Source of the DNA: Actinomadura macra NBRC 14102
GTDB lineage: Bacteria; Actinomycetota; Actinomycetes; Streptosporangiales; Streptosporangiaceae
DNA length: 64,000 nucleotides
Direction: 5' to 3'
NCBI RefSeq assembly: GCF_001552215.1
Contig: NZ_BCQT01000006.1
Coordinates: 310,001-374,000, forward strand
The notes below the pieces were generated by a model. That model made no database searches, was not told where the DNA came from, and worked only from the letters and a program-made list of their open reading frames with translations. Made by a program: the position numbers and the translations under genes. Each line of letters opens with the position of its first letter. The first letter of the stretch is position 1. Below are positions 16,071-24,335 of the stretch, piece after piece.

Positions 16071-16514
16071 TCAGTAATAGACCTGAATCCATCCGGCTGA
16101 GAAGCGATACCAGGTGGGAGGGCTACTCGAGCCGTAGATCTTGACCAGGGTGAAGTGGTACTTTCCCGACCTCTGATCACCCCACTGGCCCCGCTGCTTC
16201 CGGTTCCCCCCGCATGCGTTGCCGTAGGATCGCTCACCGTACTTCGGATCCGGGCGGCCCCGAAGTTCCCGATACAGATTGAACGTGCCCGCCGGGCTCG
16301 GGGCGTTGGACGAGCAGTACTTCATGTCGAGTGCGGTGACCCAATTGTCCCCGTTCCGATCGTTCCAGGGACGCGACTTCTTTCCGGTGGCCCAACTGTT
16401 GATGTTGGACTGCCAGGAGCCCTCGGCATCGGCCGGAGTCGACCACCCTAACCCCACAGCCCCAGCCACGAGGGTGACCGCAGCAACCCTCACCAGACGA
16501 ATCATGCCAGGCAT
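16071..16514 (-). CDS. Small secreted protein, cassette gene 1
   Basis: A 147-residue protein with a clear Sec signal peptide (residues about 1-30, 'LVRVAAVTLVAGAVGLGWSTPADAEG', cleavage after ADA). The mature part is Trp/Tyr- and Arg/Lys-rich ('SWATGKKSRPWNDRNGDNWVTALDMKYCSS', 'YGNACGGNRKQRGQWGD', ending 'RFSAGWIQVYY'). It has two cysteines that could pair. No family was recognised. GGGA lies 7 nt before the ATG. The ABC cassette immediately downstream suggests it is exported or sensed with it, or that the transporter gives immunity; these are inferences. Confidence 0.7.
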   Translation of the reverse strand: MPGMIRLVRVAAVTLVAGAVGLGWSTPADAEGSWQSNINSWATGKKSRPWNDRNGDNWVTALDMKYCSSNAPSPAGTFNLYRELRGRPDPKYGERSYGNACGGNRKQRGQWGDQRSGKYHFTLVKIYGSSSPPTWYRFSAGWIQVYY

Positions 16515-16869
16515 GAATCATCCCTTCCTGATCAGCTGCCGCCGCGTGGCGACATGCCGAACCTCGGAGACCTGTACTGCGGGGTTCGTGCCGATGTTGA
16601 CAGAGTTATACAAGGCTGGTCAAGGATTGCGCCAGGGCCGCCGAAGGATGTTCTCGCTACACGAAAGGGGCGTGATTAATGTGCGTCATAGTATGTCCCG
16701 ATCTGCGGCAATATCGGGTCCGGCCCGTCCGCGCCGGACATCGCGTATGCCTTCGGCTCAGGCGGCCTTCGAGCCGTTCCGGTACGCGCGTGGCGGTGAG
16801 AGGGTGGCCGCTGCCGAGCACGTTCCGGCCGTGGATCCCGGCTGGAACGGCCGCCCACTCCCCTGAGAC
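16515..16869. other. Gene-poor stretch upstream of the secreted-protein cassette
   Basis: About 355 bp with lower GC in its middle (around 16590-16700). Short open frames exist but none has a convincing start or protein character. The minus strand should hold the promoter for the cassette (a TATAAC-like sequence occurs near 16600), but no -35 could be assigned. Confidence 0.4.
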
Positions 16870-18333
16870 CTACTTGGTGGGGACGGGTTCGGGGACGGGC
16901 GCCGTGGCGGGCAGGTCCTGGGCCTCACCGCGGCTGTTGGCGGCGCGGATCGCCACGATCGCGGCGGCGACCAGGAAGAGGCTGCTGGCCAGCAGTGCCC
17001 GCGCGAACCCCGAGGTGAGCGCCTCGGGCATGGGACGGCGGTCGGCGATCATGGCGTTCGTCCGGGACGTGGCGAGCGCGGAGAAGATCGCCAGCCCGAG
17101 CGCCCCGCCGAGCTGCTGCGAGGCGTTGAGCAGCGCGGCGGCGAGCCCGGCCCGGTCGGACGGGACGTTGGCGTTGGCGGCCGTGGTGATCGCCACGAAC
17201 GCCATGCCGAGCCCGACCGAGGAGATCAGCAGACCGGGCAGCAGATCGGTCAGGTACGAGCCGTCCACGGGGATCCGCGACAGCAGGTAGACGCCCCCGC
17301 CGCCGAGCAGCAGCCCCGCGATGATCAGTGGGCGGGTGCCGACGCGTGTGAGCAGCTGGGCGGTGATTCCCGCGGCCACGGCCACCCCGGCGCAGAGCGG
17401 GAGGTAGGCCGAGCCGGTCTTCAGCGGCGAGTAGCCCAGGACGTTCACCATGTAGAGGCTGAGGAAGAAGAACATCGAGCCGATGCCCGCCACCGCGACC
17501 AGCATCGCGACGTCGGCGGCGGCGAGACCGCGGATCCGGAAGATGGACAGCGGCAGCAGCGGGTTGCGTCCCCGCTGCTCGTTGACGAGGAACGCCAGCA
17601 GGAGCACCACGGCGCCGGCGAGGCCGCCGATCGTGCGGGCCGTGCCCCAGCCGACCTCCGGCGCCTTCACCAGGGTGAACACGAGCAGCAGCATTCCCCC
17701 GGTGACGAGGGCCGTGCCGAGGAAGTCGAAGTTCGCGAGGCGCGCCGACCGCCGGTCGCCCTCGACGAGCACGAACATCCCGATGAGGACCAGGACGCAG
17801 ACGGGGACGTTGACGAGCATCACCCAGCGCCAGCCAGGCCCGTCGGTCAGCAGCCCGCCGAGCAGCACACCGGCCGCGGAGGCGCCGCCGGCGACACCGC
17901 CCCAGACGCCGAGCGCCTTGTTGCGGTCCCCGCCCTCCTTGAACATCGTGGTGAGGATCGACAGGGTGCCCGGCAGCATCAGCGCGGCGCCGGCGCCCTG
18001 CGCGAGCCGCGCGCCGATCAGCATCCCGGGGCTCTGCGCGAAGCCGCCGACGACCGAGGACAGCGAGAACAGCACGGTCCCGCCGACCACGACGCGGCGG
18101 CGTCCGAGCAGGTCGGCGAGACGCCCGCCGAGCAGCATGAACCCGCCGTAGGTGAGCAGGTATCCAGACGGCACCCACTGAAGGTCCTGCACGGAGAAGT
18201 CCAGATCACTGCGGATCGCGGGCAGCGCCACGTTGACGATCGAGGCGTCGATGAAGTCGAGGAACGCGATGGCGCACAGCAGGGTCAGCGTGATCTTGCC
18301 GCGTGGGGTCGCGAGGAAGGACGGTTCGGCCAT
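16870..18333 (-). CDS. DHA2/EmrB-type MFS exporter
   Basis: A 487-residue exporter with about 14 TM helices, opening 'AFLDFIDASIVNVALPAIRSDL', with motif A 'GRLADLLGRRRVVVGGTVLF' and late 'GLAAALLNASQQLGGALGLAIF'. It is clearly a paralogue of the pump at 7636-9099 but not a recent copy. The ATG at 18333 has GGAG 8 nt upstream. It follows the hemerythrin gene by 19 bp and probably shares its promoter, which resembles an ECF41-type site, so it may be under the sigma factor encoded at 19156. Confidence 0.9.
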   Translation of the reverse strand: MAEPSFLATPRGKITLTLLCAIAFLDFIDASIVNVALPAIRSDLDFSVQDLQWVPSGYLLTYGGFMLLGGRLADLLGRRRVVVGGTVLFSLSSVVGGFAQSPGMLIGARLAQGAGAALMLPGTLSILTTMFKEGGDRNKALGVWGGVAGGASAAGVLLGGLLTDGPGWRWVMLVNVPVCVLVLIGMFVLVEGDRRSARLANFDFLGTALVTGGMLLLVFTLVKAPEVGWGTARTIGGLAGAVVLLLAFLVNEQRGRNPLLPLSIFRIRGLAAADVAMLVAVAGIGSMFFFLSLYMVNVLGYSPLKTGSAYLPLCAGVAVAAGITAQLLTRVGTRPLIIAGLLLGGGGVYLLSRIPVDGSYLTDLLPGLLISSVGLGMAFVAITTAANANVPSDRAGLAAALLNASQQLGGALGLAIFSALATSRTNAMIADRRPMPEALTSGFARALLASSLFLVAAAIVAIRAANSRGEAQDLPATAPVPEPVPTK

Positions 18334-18352
18334 GTCATGATCTCCGATCGGG

Positions 18353-18994
18353 TCAGGCGCCCACGGGGGCCCGCCAGCGCGGCGCGCGGCGGTAGCGGGG
18401 ACTCCACACGTAGCGGTGGAGCACCCGGACGGGTGGCGGCACGACGCCGAGGACCTTGCGCCGCATGTCGGCGTCCGCGCCGTCCAGCAGCCAGGGGAAG
18501 AACGCGGCGGCGCCCTTGAGGCCGAGCAGGCGGCGCTGCTCGGCACCGAACGCGGACCACTCGTCCGCGCTGAGGAACTCCTGGACGAGCGGCAGCGCGA
18601 GCTGCTCCTCGTGCTCGCAGTGCGCCCCGAGCCCGTCCGCGAGCCGCTCAGCGCTCAGCGCGAGCCGCTCCGCCGAACCCGCCGCACCCGCCGAACCCGC
18701 CGAACCCGCCGAGACGGCCTCGCCGACGGCGTCGATGAGCGCCTCCAGCCGGGCGTGCTCGTCCTCCATCTGGTCCAGGACGGCGGGGACGGCGTTCTTC
18801 GCCCTGAGGACGGGCCATAGATGGGTGTCCTCGGCGGTGTGGTGGATGTGCAGGAACCGCTTGAAGCGCTCCCAGCCGGCCTGTACCCCCGGGCTTGAGG
18901 CGTCCCCGCCCCCGGCCATGGCGGCGAGCCGGTCGAGATCGCGTTGGAACGCGTCGTGGACGGCGTACATGAACGTCACGTCGATGCCGCTCAT
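18353..18994 (-). CDS. Hemerythrin-like (HHE) domain protein
   Basis: A 213-residue four-helix protein with the histidine/acid pattern of hemerythrins: 'VHDAFQRDLDRL', 'FLHIHHTAEDTHLWP', 'QMEDEHARLEALI' and 'GAHCEHEEQLALPLV'. These bind a di-iron centre that senses or carries O2, NO or peroxide. A low-complexity Ala/Gly/Ser linker (residues about 95-107) comes from a 9-bp tandem repeat. The C-terminal 35 residues are basic ('HRYVWSPRYRRAPRWRAP'). It sits directly behind a minus-strand TGTCACA promoter and beside the ECF sigma gene, so a redox-stress role is plausible. Confidence 0.85.
   Translation of the reverse strand: MSGIDVTFMYAVHDAFQRDLDRLAAMAGGGDASSPGVQAGWERFKRFLHIHHTAEDTHLWPVLRAKNAVPAVLDQMEDEHARLEALIDAVGEAVSAGSAGSAGAAGSAERLALSAERLADGLGAHCEHEEQLALPLVQEFLSADEWSAFGAEQRRLLGLKGAAAFFPWLLDGADADMRRKVLGVVPPPVRVLHRYVWSPRYRRAPRWRAPVGA
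18673..18708. repeat. 9-bp tandem repeat within hemerythrin gene
   Basis: Four in-frame copies of CCGAACCCG (one with A to C at position 4) encode a Gly-Ser-Ala type linker. Slippage here would change linker length without a frameshift. Confidence 0.8.
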
Positions 18995-19027
18995 TCAGAC
19001 CCCCTTGTCGAGCCGTGTCGCATTTAT

Positions 19028-19055
19028 GAGGGGGTCAGGGCCGGCACATGTGACA
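19028..19055 (-). promoter_or_regulatory. ECF41-like promoter for hemerythrin/MFS
   Basis: On the minus strand TGTCACA (19055-19049) is followed after exactly 17 nt by CCTC (19031-19028). ECF41 promoters are reported as TGTCACA with a CGTC-type -10. An identical arrangement occurs on the plus strand before the sigma gene. The hemerythrin ATG is 34 nt downstream. Confidence 0.6.
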
Positions 19056-19097
19056 GCCGGTCCAAAAAAGAGGCTCACATCACATGACTCCGGGCGA

Positions 19098-19125
19098 TGT
19101 CACATTTCGGGGGTCGCGGCACCTC
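19098..19125 (+). promoter_or_regulatory. ECF41-like promoter for the sigma-factor gene
   Basis: TGTCACA (19098-19104), 17 nt, then CCTC (19122-19125), the same architecture as the divergent site at 19028-19055. The start would fall near 19132, just before the GGAGG at 19143-19147. This implies autoregulation. Confidence 0.6.
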
Positions 19126-19155
19126 GGAAGGGAGAGCGCACAGGAGGTCACAGCC

Positions 19156-20079
19156 ATGCCGGATCCCACCGCGACCGGAGTGTTCGCCGATCACCGGGAA
19201 CTGCTGTTCTCGGTCGTCTACAACCTGCTCGGCAGCGTCGCCGACACCGAGGACGTCCTCCAGGACACCTGGCTGTCGTGGACGGCCCGCGACCGGCCCG
19301 AGGTCACCAATCCGCGTGCCTACCTGGTGCGGATCGCGGTCAACACCGCCCTCGCCAAACAGGCCGCCATCAGCCGCCGCCGCGAGAGCTACGTCGGACC
19401 GTGGCTGCCCGAGCCCCTGGTCGAGCAGCCGGGCGCCGACGAGTCCGCCGAGCGCACCGAGGCCGTCTCGCTGGCCCTGCTCGTCGTCCTGGAGACCCTC
19501 ACCCCTCTGGAGCGGGCCGTCTTCGTCCTGCACGAGGTCTTCGGGTACGCCCACACCGAGATCGCCGGCATCCTCGACCGCAGCCCGTCCGCCGTCCGCC
19601 AGCTGGCCCACCGCGCCCGCGAGCACGTCCACGCGCGCCGCCCCCGCTACCAGGCGGACCCCGACGTCCAGCGCCGGGTGACCGAGCAGTTCCTCAAGGC
19701 GACCCTGGGCGGCGACCTGGAATCCCTTCTGGAACTCCTCGCCCCCGACGTCACCCTCTGGACGGACGGCGGCGGCAAGGTCAGGGCGGCCGCCCTGCAC
19801 CCCGTGGAAGGCCGCGACCGGGTGGGCCGCCTCATCGTCAGCACAACCAAACGCCAGGGCCCGCAGCACCTGGCCATCCGCTACCGCACCGTCAACGGCG
19901 ACCAGTCCGCCCTCCTGTTCGACGCGGACGCCCCCTTCGCCGTCATGGTCCTCGACCTGGCCCCCGACACCGACCAGATCAGAGGCATCTACGCCGTCGT
20001 CAACCCCGAAAAGCTCACCCACATCGACGACGGTTCCTCCACCGATCGTTCGGATCCCCCCGATCACCATCAGTCGTGA
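19156..20079 (+). CDS. ECF41/SigJ-type RNA polymerase sigma factor with C-terminal SnoaL-like domain
   Basis: The ATG at 19156 has GGAGG 8 nt upstream and gives 307 residues; an earlier frame start at 19084 would include the promoter. Sigma region 2 covers about 8-75 ('LFSVVYNLLGSVADTEDVLQDTWLSW') and region 4 about 110-165 ('LTPLERAVFVLHEVFGYAHTEIAGILDRSPSAVRQLAHRARE'). The linker has 'YVGPWLPEPL', and the C-terminal domain carries 'WTDGGGKV' and 'YAVVNPEKL'. These match the WLPEPL, DGGGK and NPxKL marks of the ECF41 group, where the fused domain replaces an anti-sigma factor. It likely controls its own gene and the divergent hemerythrin-exporter pair. Confidence 0.92.
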   Translation: MPDPTATGVFADHRELLFSVVYNLLGSVADTEDVLQDTWLSWTARDRPEVTNPRAYLVRIAVNTALAKQAAISRRRESYVGPWLPEPLVEQPGADESAERTEAVSLALLVVLETLTPLERAVFVLHEVFGYAHTEIAGILDRSPSAVRQLAHRAREHVHARRPRYQADPDVQRRVTEQFLKATLGGDLESLLELLAPDVTLWTDGGGKVRAAALHPVEGRDRVGRLIVSTTKRQGPQHLAIRYRTVNGDQSALLFDADAPFAVMVLDLAPDTDQIRGIYAVVNPEKLTHIDDGSSTDRSDPPDHHQS

Positions 20080-20280
20080 GATCAAGAATTGCGTCCCGCG
20101 GCACTTCCGGTGCCGGCGGCTCGCATTATGCGTCGATGATGAGGGCGCAAACAAAAGGATCTTCGGAGCCGGTTCCGGATCCGGCCACGAGATGACTTCC
20201 AGGGAAAATACAGGACTGCCGACGCCTGGCAATGGATACGATTCCGATGACATCGGCTCTTCGGCGGACGGGGGTCTCCT

Positions 20281-20823
20281 ATGGCGAAGAAGCCTGACGC
20301 CAAGGTCATCGAGGTGCACAAGCACACACTGTCCATAGGCCCCGATTTCCAGGTCTACCAACTGAAGAACGTCGCACGCGTCCAGGTTCTGGACTGGAAA
20401 CCCGATCTTGGTTACGGGTCCCTTTCGAGCGTCCTGTGGAAGCTCGTCGTCACACTCGTCGCGGCGGGCGTGGTCGGGGCGCTGGCGAACTCCTCCGAGT
20501 CGACCTCCACAGGCGACTTCACGGCCATCATCATGTGGGCCGCACTCGTGCTCATCATCCGGTACGCCTATCAGGCGATCCGCATCTCCGCGAGACAGAC
20601 GCAGTGGGCCCTGGTCCTGGAGACGACGGGAAGTCCGATGGCCGTCATCTCCGGCAAGCACCGGGGGCCGGTCGTCGAGTTGCACCGGTTCATCGTGAAT
20701 TCGATCGAGAATCCGCCCGAGCGCGCCCAGTCATGGCACATCGGCCACCTGAACATGGTCGGCGGCGACCAGATCAACCAGTCGGGCGAGGGGAACAAGT
20801 GGGGAAAGGTGCTCAATGGGTGA
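20281..20823 (+). CDS. DUF6232-like membrane protein with C-terminal amyloid-like motif
   Basis: A 180-residue protein. N-terminal strands ('VIEVHKHTLSIGPDFQVYQLKNVARVQV') resemble the PH-like start of DUF6232 proteins. Two TM helices follow (about 55-70 and 80-95), then a cytoplasmic part ('WALVLETTGSPMAVISGKHRGPVVELHRFIVNSIENPP'). The last ~25 residues contain 'NMVGGDQINQSGEGNKWGKV', a Gly/Asn/Gln-rich segment repeated almost exactly at the N-terminus of the next protein. The next gene starts 8 bp before this stop. Shared terminal motifs in adjacent genes are the hallmark of bacterial amyloid-signalling partners; function here is inference. Confidence 0.75.
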   Translation: MAKKPDAKVIEVHKHTLSIGPDFQVYQLKNVARVQVLDWKPDLGYGSLSSVLWKLVVTLVAAGVVGALANSSESTSTGDFTAIIMWAALVLIIRYAYQAIRISARQTQWALVLETTGSPMAVISGKHRGPVVELHRFIVNSIENPPERAQSWHIGHLNMVGGDQINQSGEGNKWGKVLNG

Positions 20824-20887
20824 TTTCAACATCGTCGGTGGCGATCAGATCAACCAGTCGGGATCGGGCGACAAGGTCGGGAAGATC
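20752..20887 (+). repeat. Diverged 60-bp direct repeat encoding the shared GGDQINQSG motif
   Basis: 20752-20811 and 20828-20887 encode N(M/I)VGGDQINQSG plus G(N/D)K.GK in the same relative register. Codons have diverged at wobble positions while the core residues are kept, which indicates selection on the peptide. Confidence 0.7.
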
Positions 20888-21148
20888 GTCCATTCCGAGG
20901 AGGCCCGTGCCGAGGCCGCACGGGATCTGTCCGAATTGATCGCTCATTTGCGGGGCGTGGGACTCGTTGACGCGGGCGGTGACCCGACCGACATGCCGCA
21001 GCTCCGCGCCGAGGTCGCCCGCCAGCGGGGCAGGTTCGGCAGGCTGGCGGACTTTCTCCGGCGGGGAGGAGAACCGGTGGCGGTCGCCGCGACCGGCGGC
21101 ACGATCGCGGGCGTTGTGGTCAACGTGCTGCGCCAGCTCGCCACCTGA
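20816..21148 (+). CDS. Small protein with N-terminal amyloid-like motif
   Basis: A 110-residue protein beginning 'GDFNIVGGDQINQSGSGDKVGKI', matching the tail of the preceding protein. The middle is helical and charged ('EEARAEAARDLSELIAHLRGVGLVD', 'LRAEVARQRGRFGRLADFLRRG'), and the end is hydrophobic ('AVAATGGTIAGVVVNVLRQL'), possibly a membrane-inserting segment. AAGG lies 6 nt before the ATG, inside the upstream gene. N-terminal motif, helical domain and C-terminal membrane helix would suit a small effector triggered by templating from the DUF6232-like partner; this is a hypothesis. Confidence 0.7.
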   Translation: MGDFNIVGGDQINQSGSGDKVGKIVHSEEARAEAARDLSELIAHLRGVGLVDAGGDPTDMPQLRAEVARQRGRFGRLADFLRRGGEPVAVAATGGTIAGVVVNVLRQLAT

Positions 21149-21149
21149 C

Positions 21150-21534
21150 ACCGACTCGCCGTGGACGGTCCTGGCCGTGCGCCCCGGCCACAGCTGCAAC
21201 GTGTGCTCTTCCTCGGCGCTGCCGGTACTGCGGATGCACAGCCGTACGCGGTACACCACATGCGGCCACACTTGAGTGGACAGTTCCTCCAGTGCTGTCC
21301 CCTCCTGATCGGAAACAGCGAGGATCAGTTCGGGATAGGGATGGCCGACCCATTGCTGGCTGATCTCCGCAACGTACTCCCACGCCGCGACGCACCGAGC
21401 TCCAGGCGCTGCCGTGCGGCGGCGGGACGCACTGGAGGAGCAGGCAGATCCTGCCCGACCTGCGCGAGCACGACGTCACGAGCCCGCATGCATTCGCCCG
21501 CCTCGCGATCCTCCCGGATCTGCAGCAGGCACAC
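21150..21534 (-). pseudogene. Probable frameshifted remnant of an unknown gene
   Basis: Minus-strand coding character appears in two frames. One (about 21534-21400) reads 'CLLQIREDREAGECMRARDVVLAQVGQDLPAPP'. The other (about 21400-21150) reads 'AAWEYVAEISQQWVGHPYPELILAVSDQEGTALEELSTQVWPHVVYRVRLCIRSTGS'. Neither is complete. The composition looks like real protein rather than a shadow, and no other gene occupies 21149-21630. A single frameshift near 21400 would join them. The family is unrecognised. The GTG at 21534 is poorly spaced from its AGGAG. Confidence 0.35.
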
Positions 21535-21630
21535 TCCTCTTACTGGCCAGCAGGACCGCTGCTGTCAGAGCGATCGGACCAGTACTGCCCCTAAGGTAAA
21601 AGGATCACTCACCTCAGACAGGGGGCACGG

Positions 21631-22002
21631 ATGGACTTCAGGCTTGAGCTGGTGACGGTTCCCGTCTCGGACGTCGACCGGGCGAAGGCGTTCTACACCG
21701 AGAAGGCCGGGTTCAACGCCGACCACGACCACCAGGTGAACGAGGAGATCCGTTTCGTCCAGCTGACCCCGCCCGGGTCGGCGTGCTCGATCGCCCTCGG
21801 CACCGGCCTGGAGGACATGACCCCGGGCTCCGTGCAGGGGCTCCAACTGGTCGTGGCGGACGCCGACGCCGCGCGTGCGGAACTGGCGGGCCGGGGTGTC
21901 GACGTCAGTGAGGTCCAAGAGTTCCCGTGGGGCCGCTTCGTCTTCTTCAAGGACCCCGACGGGAACGGCTGGAACGTCCAGGAGCTCCCGCAATACACCT
22001 GA
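21631..22002 (+). CDS. VOC-family (glyoxalase/bleomycin-resistance-like) protein
   Basis: A 123-residue vicinal-oxygen-chelate protein. It contains two beta-alpha-beta-beta-beta units, opening 'FRLELVTVPVSDVDRAKAFYTEKAGFNADHDHQ' and closing 'FPWGRFVFFKDPDGNGWNVQEL'. 'FKDPDGNGW' is the typical metal-side motif near the C-terminus. GGGGG lies 6 nt before the ATG, and TAAGGT at 21592-21597 may be its -10. Members act as isomerases, dioxygenases or drug binders; the substrate is unknown. Confidence 0.88.
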   Translation: MDFRLELVTVPVSDVDRAKAFYTEKAGFNADHDHQVNEEIRFVQLTPPGSACSIALGTGLEDMTPGSVQGLQLVVADADAARAELAGRGVDVSEVQEFPWGRFVFFKDPDGNGWNVQELPQYT

Positions 22003-22016
22003 TCGACGAGCCGCGA

Positions 22017-24335
22017 TCACTCGTCGGGATGGGGCCGCTCGACGCCGACGGGGTAGAGGGCCTCGTCCAGGGGCCCTTCCGAGTCGGATGTGCCGTCCGG
22101 GAGCCGCAGTGAGCATTCTCGCCCGGTGCCGAGGTCCTTCACCGAGACGTATGTGACGCCCGTGGCGTCGATGTCCAGGGTGACCTCGATCTGCGGGACG
22201 CCGCGCGGCGCCGGGGGCAGGTCGACCCGGAGGACGCCGAGTCTGGTGTTGTACTCGGCGATCTCACGCTCGCCTTCGTAGACCGCGACGACCACCGACG
22301 TCTGGTCGTCGCGATCGGTGGTGAAGGTCTCCGAGCGCTTGGTCGGAAGCGTCGTGTTCCGCTCGGTGAGCTTGGTGAAGACGCCGCCCTTGGTCGCGAG
22401 GCCCAGCGACAGCGGCGTGACGTCGAGCAGCAGGAGGTCCCGGACCTCGCCCCTAAGGCAACCGGCCTGCAAGGCCGCGCCGATCGCGACGGCCTCTTCC
22501 GGGTTCACACTCTTGTTGGGGTCCTTGCCGGACAGCTCACGCACCAGGTCGGACACCGCGGGCATGCGGGTCGCCCCGCCGATCAGGAGCACGTGGTCGA
22601 TGTCGTCGACGGTGAGGTCGGCGTCCTTGACCGCCTGCATGAACGGAGCCTTGCACCGTTCGAGCAGGTCGGCGGTGAGCCCTTGGAACTCCGCCCGGGT
22701 GAGCCTTTCCTTCAGTTGCAGCGGGCCGTCCGGGGAGTTGATGTACGGTACGTCGATCCAGGCCTCTTCAACGGAGGACAACTGGTGCTTGGCCCCTTGG
22801 GCGGCATGGTGCAGGCGGCAGAAGGCCATCTTGTCCTTGGACAGATCGACGCCATGGGAGTCCTTGAAACGCTCGACGAGCCGGTCGCGGATCCTGGCGT
22901 CCCAGTCGTCGCCGCCCAGGTGCGCGTCACCGCCGCACGCCCTCACCTCCACGACACCGTCGCCCACCTCCACGACGGCGACGTCGAACGTACCGCCGCC
23001 CAGGTCGAAGACCATGAGCGTGGCCTCTTCCGCGTGGTAGTGGTGGTACATCAGCGCCGCCGCGACGGGGGCGGGGATCAGGCGCAACACGTCGAGACCG
23101 GCGGCCCGCGCCGCACGGTGGACCGCCCGTCTCTGCGCGGACGTGTACCCGGCGGGCACCGCGATCACGGCCGACCCGAGCCCCTCGTCCAGATAGCTCT
23201 GGACGTCTCGTTTCAGCTTCCGCATGACCATCGCGCTGACGTGCTCGGCGCCGAGTTCGCGGTCGTCGATGGTGACCTGCCACCCCGTGCCCAGTTCCCG
23301 CCGGGACGTTCGGACGGTCCGGTCGATGTTGCCGACCTCCTGCCGTACGGCGTTCTCACCGACGATCACCCCGCCTCCCCGTGCGAAGGCGACGGCCGAG
23401 GGCGTCATCCGCGCCCCCTCCGAGTTGGCGATCACCGAGGGTTCGCCGCCCTCCAGCAGGGCGATGACCGACTCGAACGTCCCGAGATCCATCCCGGCTG
23501 CGCGGGCACCACCTCGGCGGACGGTCCGAAGGCGTGTCGCGACCTCCCTGCCGTCCTGCGGCCGATCTCCGGGTGCCTTGGCCAGCAGTTCATCGATCAG
23601 GTCGACCAGCGCCGGCGGAGCGTCGAGCCGGTGCAGGTCGGCGGAGAGCGGCGACCTGGTCAGATGCTCGTGGCGTAGCGAGGTGGCATTTCCCGTGAAG
23701 GGCGGCACACCGGTCAGCAGGGTGTACAGCGTGCAGCCCAAGGCGTACAGGTCGGTGCGCGAGTCGGCTTCCAGCCCCTCGAACTGCTCGGGGGCCATGA
23801 ACTGGGGAGTCCCCATCCGGCCGTACTGCTGCGTCAGCCCGACCGTCGTCCCCTCCATGTGGGCGATGCCGAAGTCGCAGATCTTCACCCGCCCGTTTTC
23901 AACGACCATGACATTGCCGGGTTTGATGTCGCGGTGCACGACTCCGGCCGCGTGCGCCGCCGCCAGCCCCTCGGCGATCTGGATCCCGTAGTCCACCACC
24001 GTTTCGAGTTCGAGGCCCACGGGATGCTGGGACATGACCGTCTGGAGGTCCCGCCCGTTCAGGTACTCCATGACGAGGTACAGGTACCCGTGGTGGAGTC
24101 CCTGGTCGAACACCGTGGCGATCGACGGGTGGCCCCGCCCGTTCAGCCAGGCGATGATCCGCCCTTCGCGGCGGAGGCGGGCGTTCAGATCCTCCCGGGA
24201 GCTGTCGGGTACCAGCTTCACCGCGACCGGCCGGTCGAGGGCCATGTCCACGCCCCGCCACACATGCCCGTTACCGCCCTGCCCGAGAAGCTCATTCAAC
24301 CGGTACTTGCCCGCCAGAACCTGCCCCTGCCACAA
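22017..24335 (-). CDS. Serine/threonine protein kinase fused to Hsp70 (DnaK-like) protein
   Basis: This protein is 772 residues from a TTG that has a perfect GGAGG 6 nt upstream (24342-24346); a GTG at 24365 lacks a ribosome site. Residues about 10-275 form an intact Hanks kinase: '[13 protein letters not shown]', 'VAVKLV', 'HRDIKPGNV', 'DFGIAH', 'APEQ'. A DnaK-like actin-fold domain follows without a TM segment: '[10 protein letters not shown]', '[22 protein letters not shown]', '[13 protein letters not shown]', '[10 protein letters not shown]'. A substrate-binding beta domain comes next ('[18 protein letters not shown]', ending '[17 protein letters not shown]'). The helical lid and EEVD-like tail are missing, and the phosphate-loop 'GTT' is 'GTF'. 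It is probably a cytoplasmic signalling chaperone. Confidence 0.93.
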   Translation of the reverse strand: MWQGQVLAGKYRLNELLGQGGNGHVWRGVDMALDRPVAVKLVPDSSREDLNARLRREGRIIAWLNGRGHPSIATVFDQGLHHGYLYLVMEYLNGRDLQTVMSQHPVGLELETVVDYGIQIAEGLAAAHAAGVVHRDIKPGNVMVVENGRVKICDFGIAHMEGTTVGLTQQYGRMGTPQFMAPEQFEGLEADSRTDLYALGCTLYTLLTGVPPFTGNATSLRHEHLTRSPLSADLHRLDAPPALVDLIDELLAKAPGDRPQDGREVATRLRTVRRGGARAAGMDLGTFESVIALLEGGEPSVIANSEGARMTPSAVAFARGGGVIVGENAVRQEVGNIDRTVRTSRRELGTGWQVTIDDRELGAEHVSAMVMRKLKRDVQSYLDEGLGSAVIAVPAGYTSAQRRAVHRAARAAGLDVLRLIPAPVAAALMYHHYHAEEATLMVFDLGGGTFDVAVVEVGDGVVEVRACGGDAHLGGDDWDARIRDRLVERFKDSHGVDLSKDKMAFCRLHHAAQGAKHQLSSVEEAWIDVPYINSPDGPLQLKERLTRAEFQGLTADLLERCKAPFMQAVKDADLTVDDIDHVLLIGGATRMPAVSDLVRELSGKDPNKSVNPEEAVAIGAALQAGCLRGEVRDLLLLDVTPLSLGLATKGGVFTKLTERNTTLPTKRSETFTTDRDDQTSVVVAVYEGEREIAEYNTRLGVLRVDLPPAPRGVPQIEVTLDIDATGVTYVSVKDLGTGRECSLRLPDGTSDSEGPLDEALYPVGVERPHPDE

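Noticed and set aside
18673..18708. A CRISPR-like short repeat.
   Set aside because: It is a 9-bp in-frame tandem repeat coding for a linker, without spacers.
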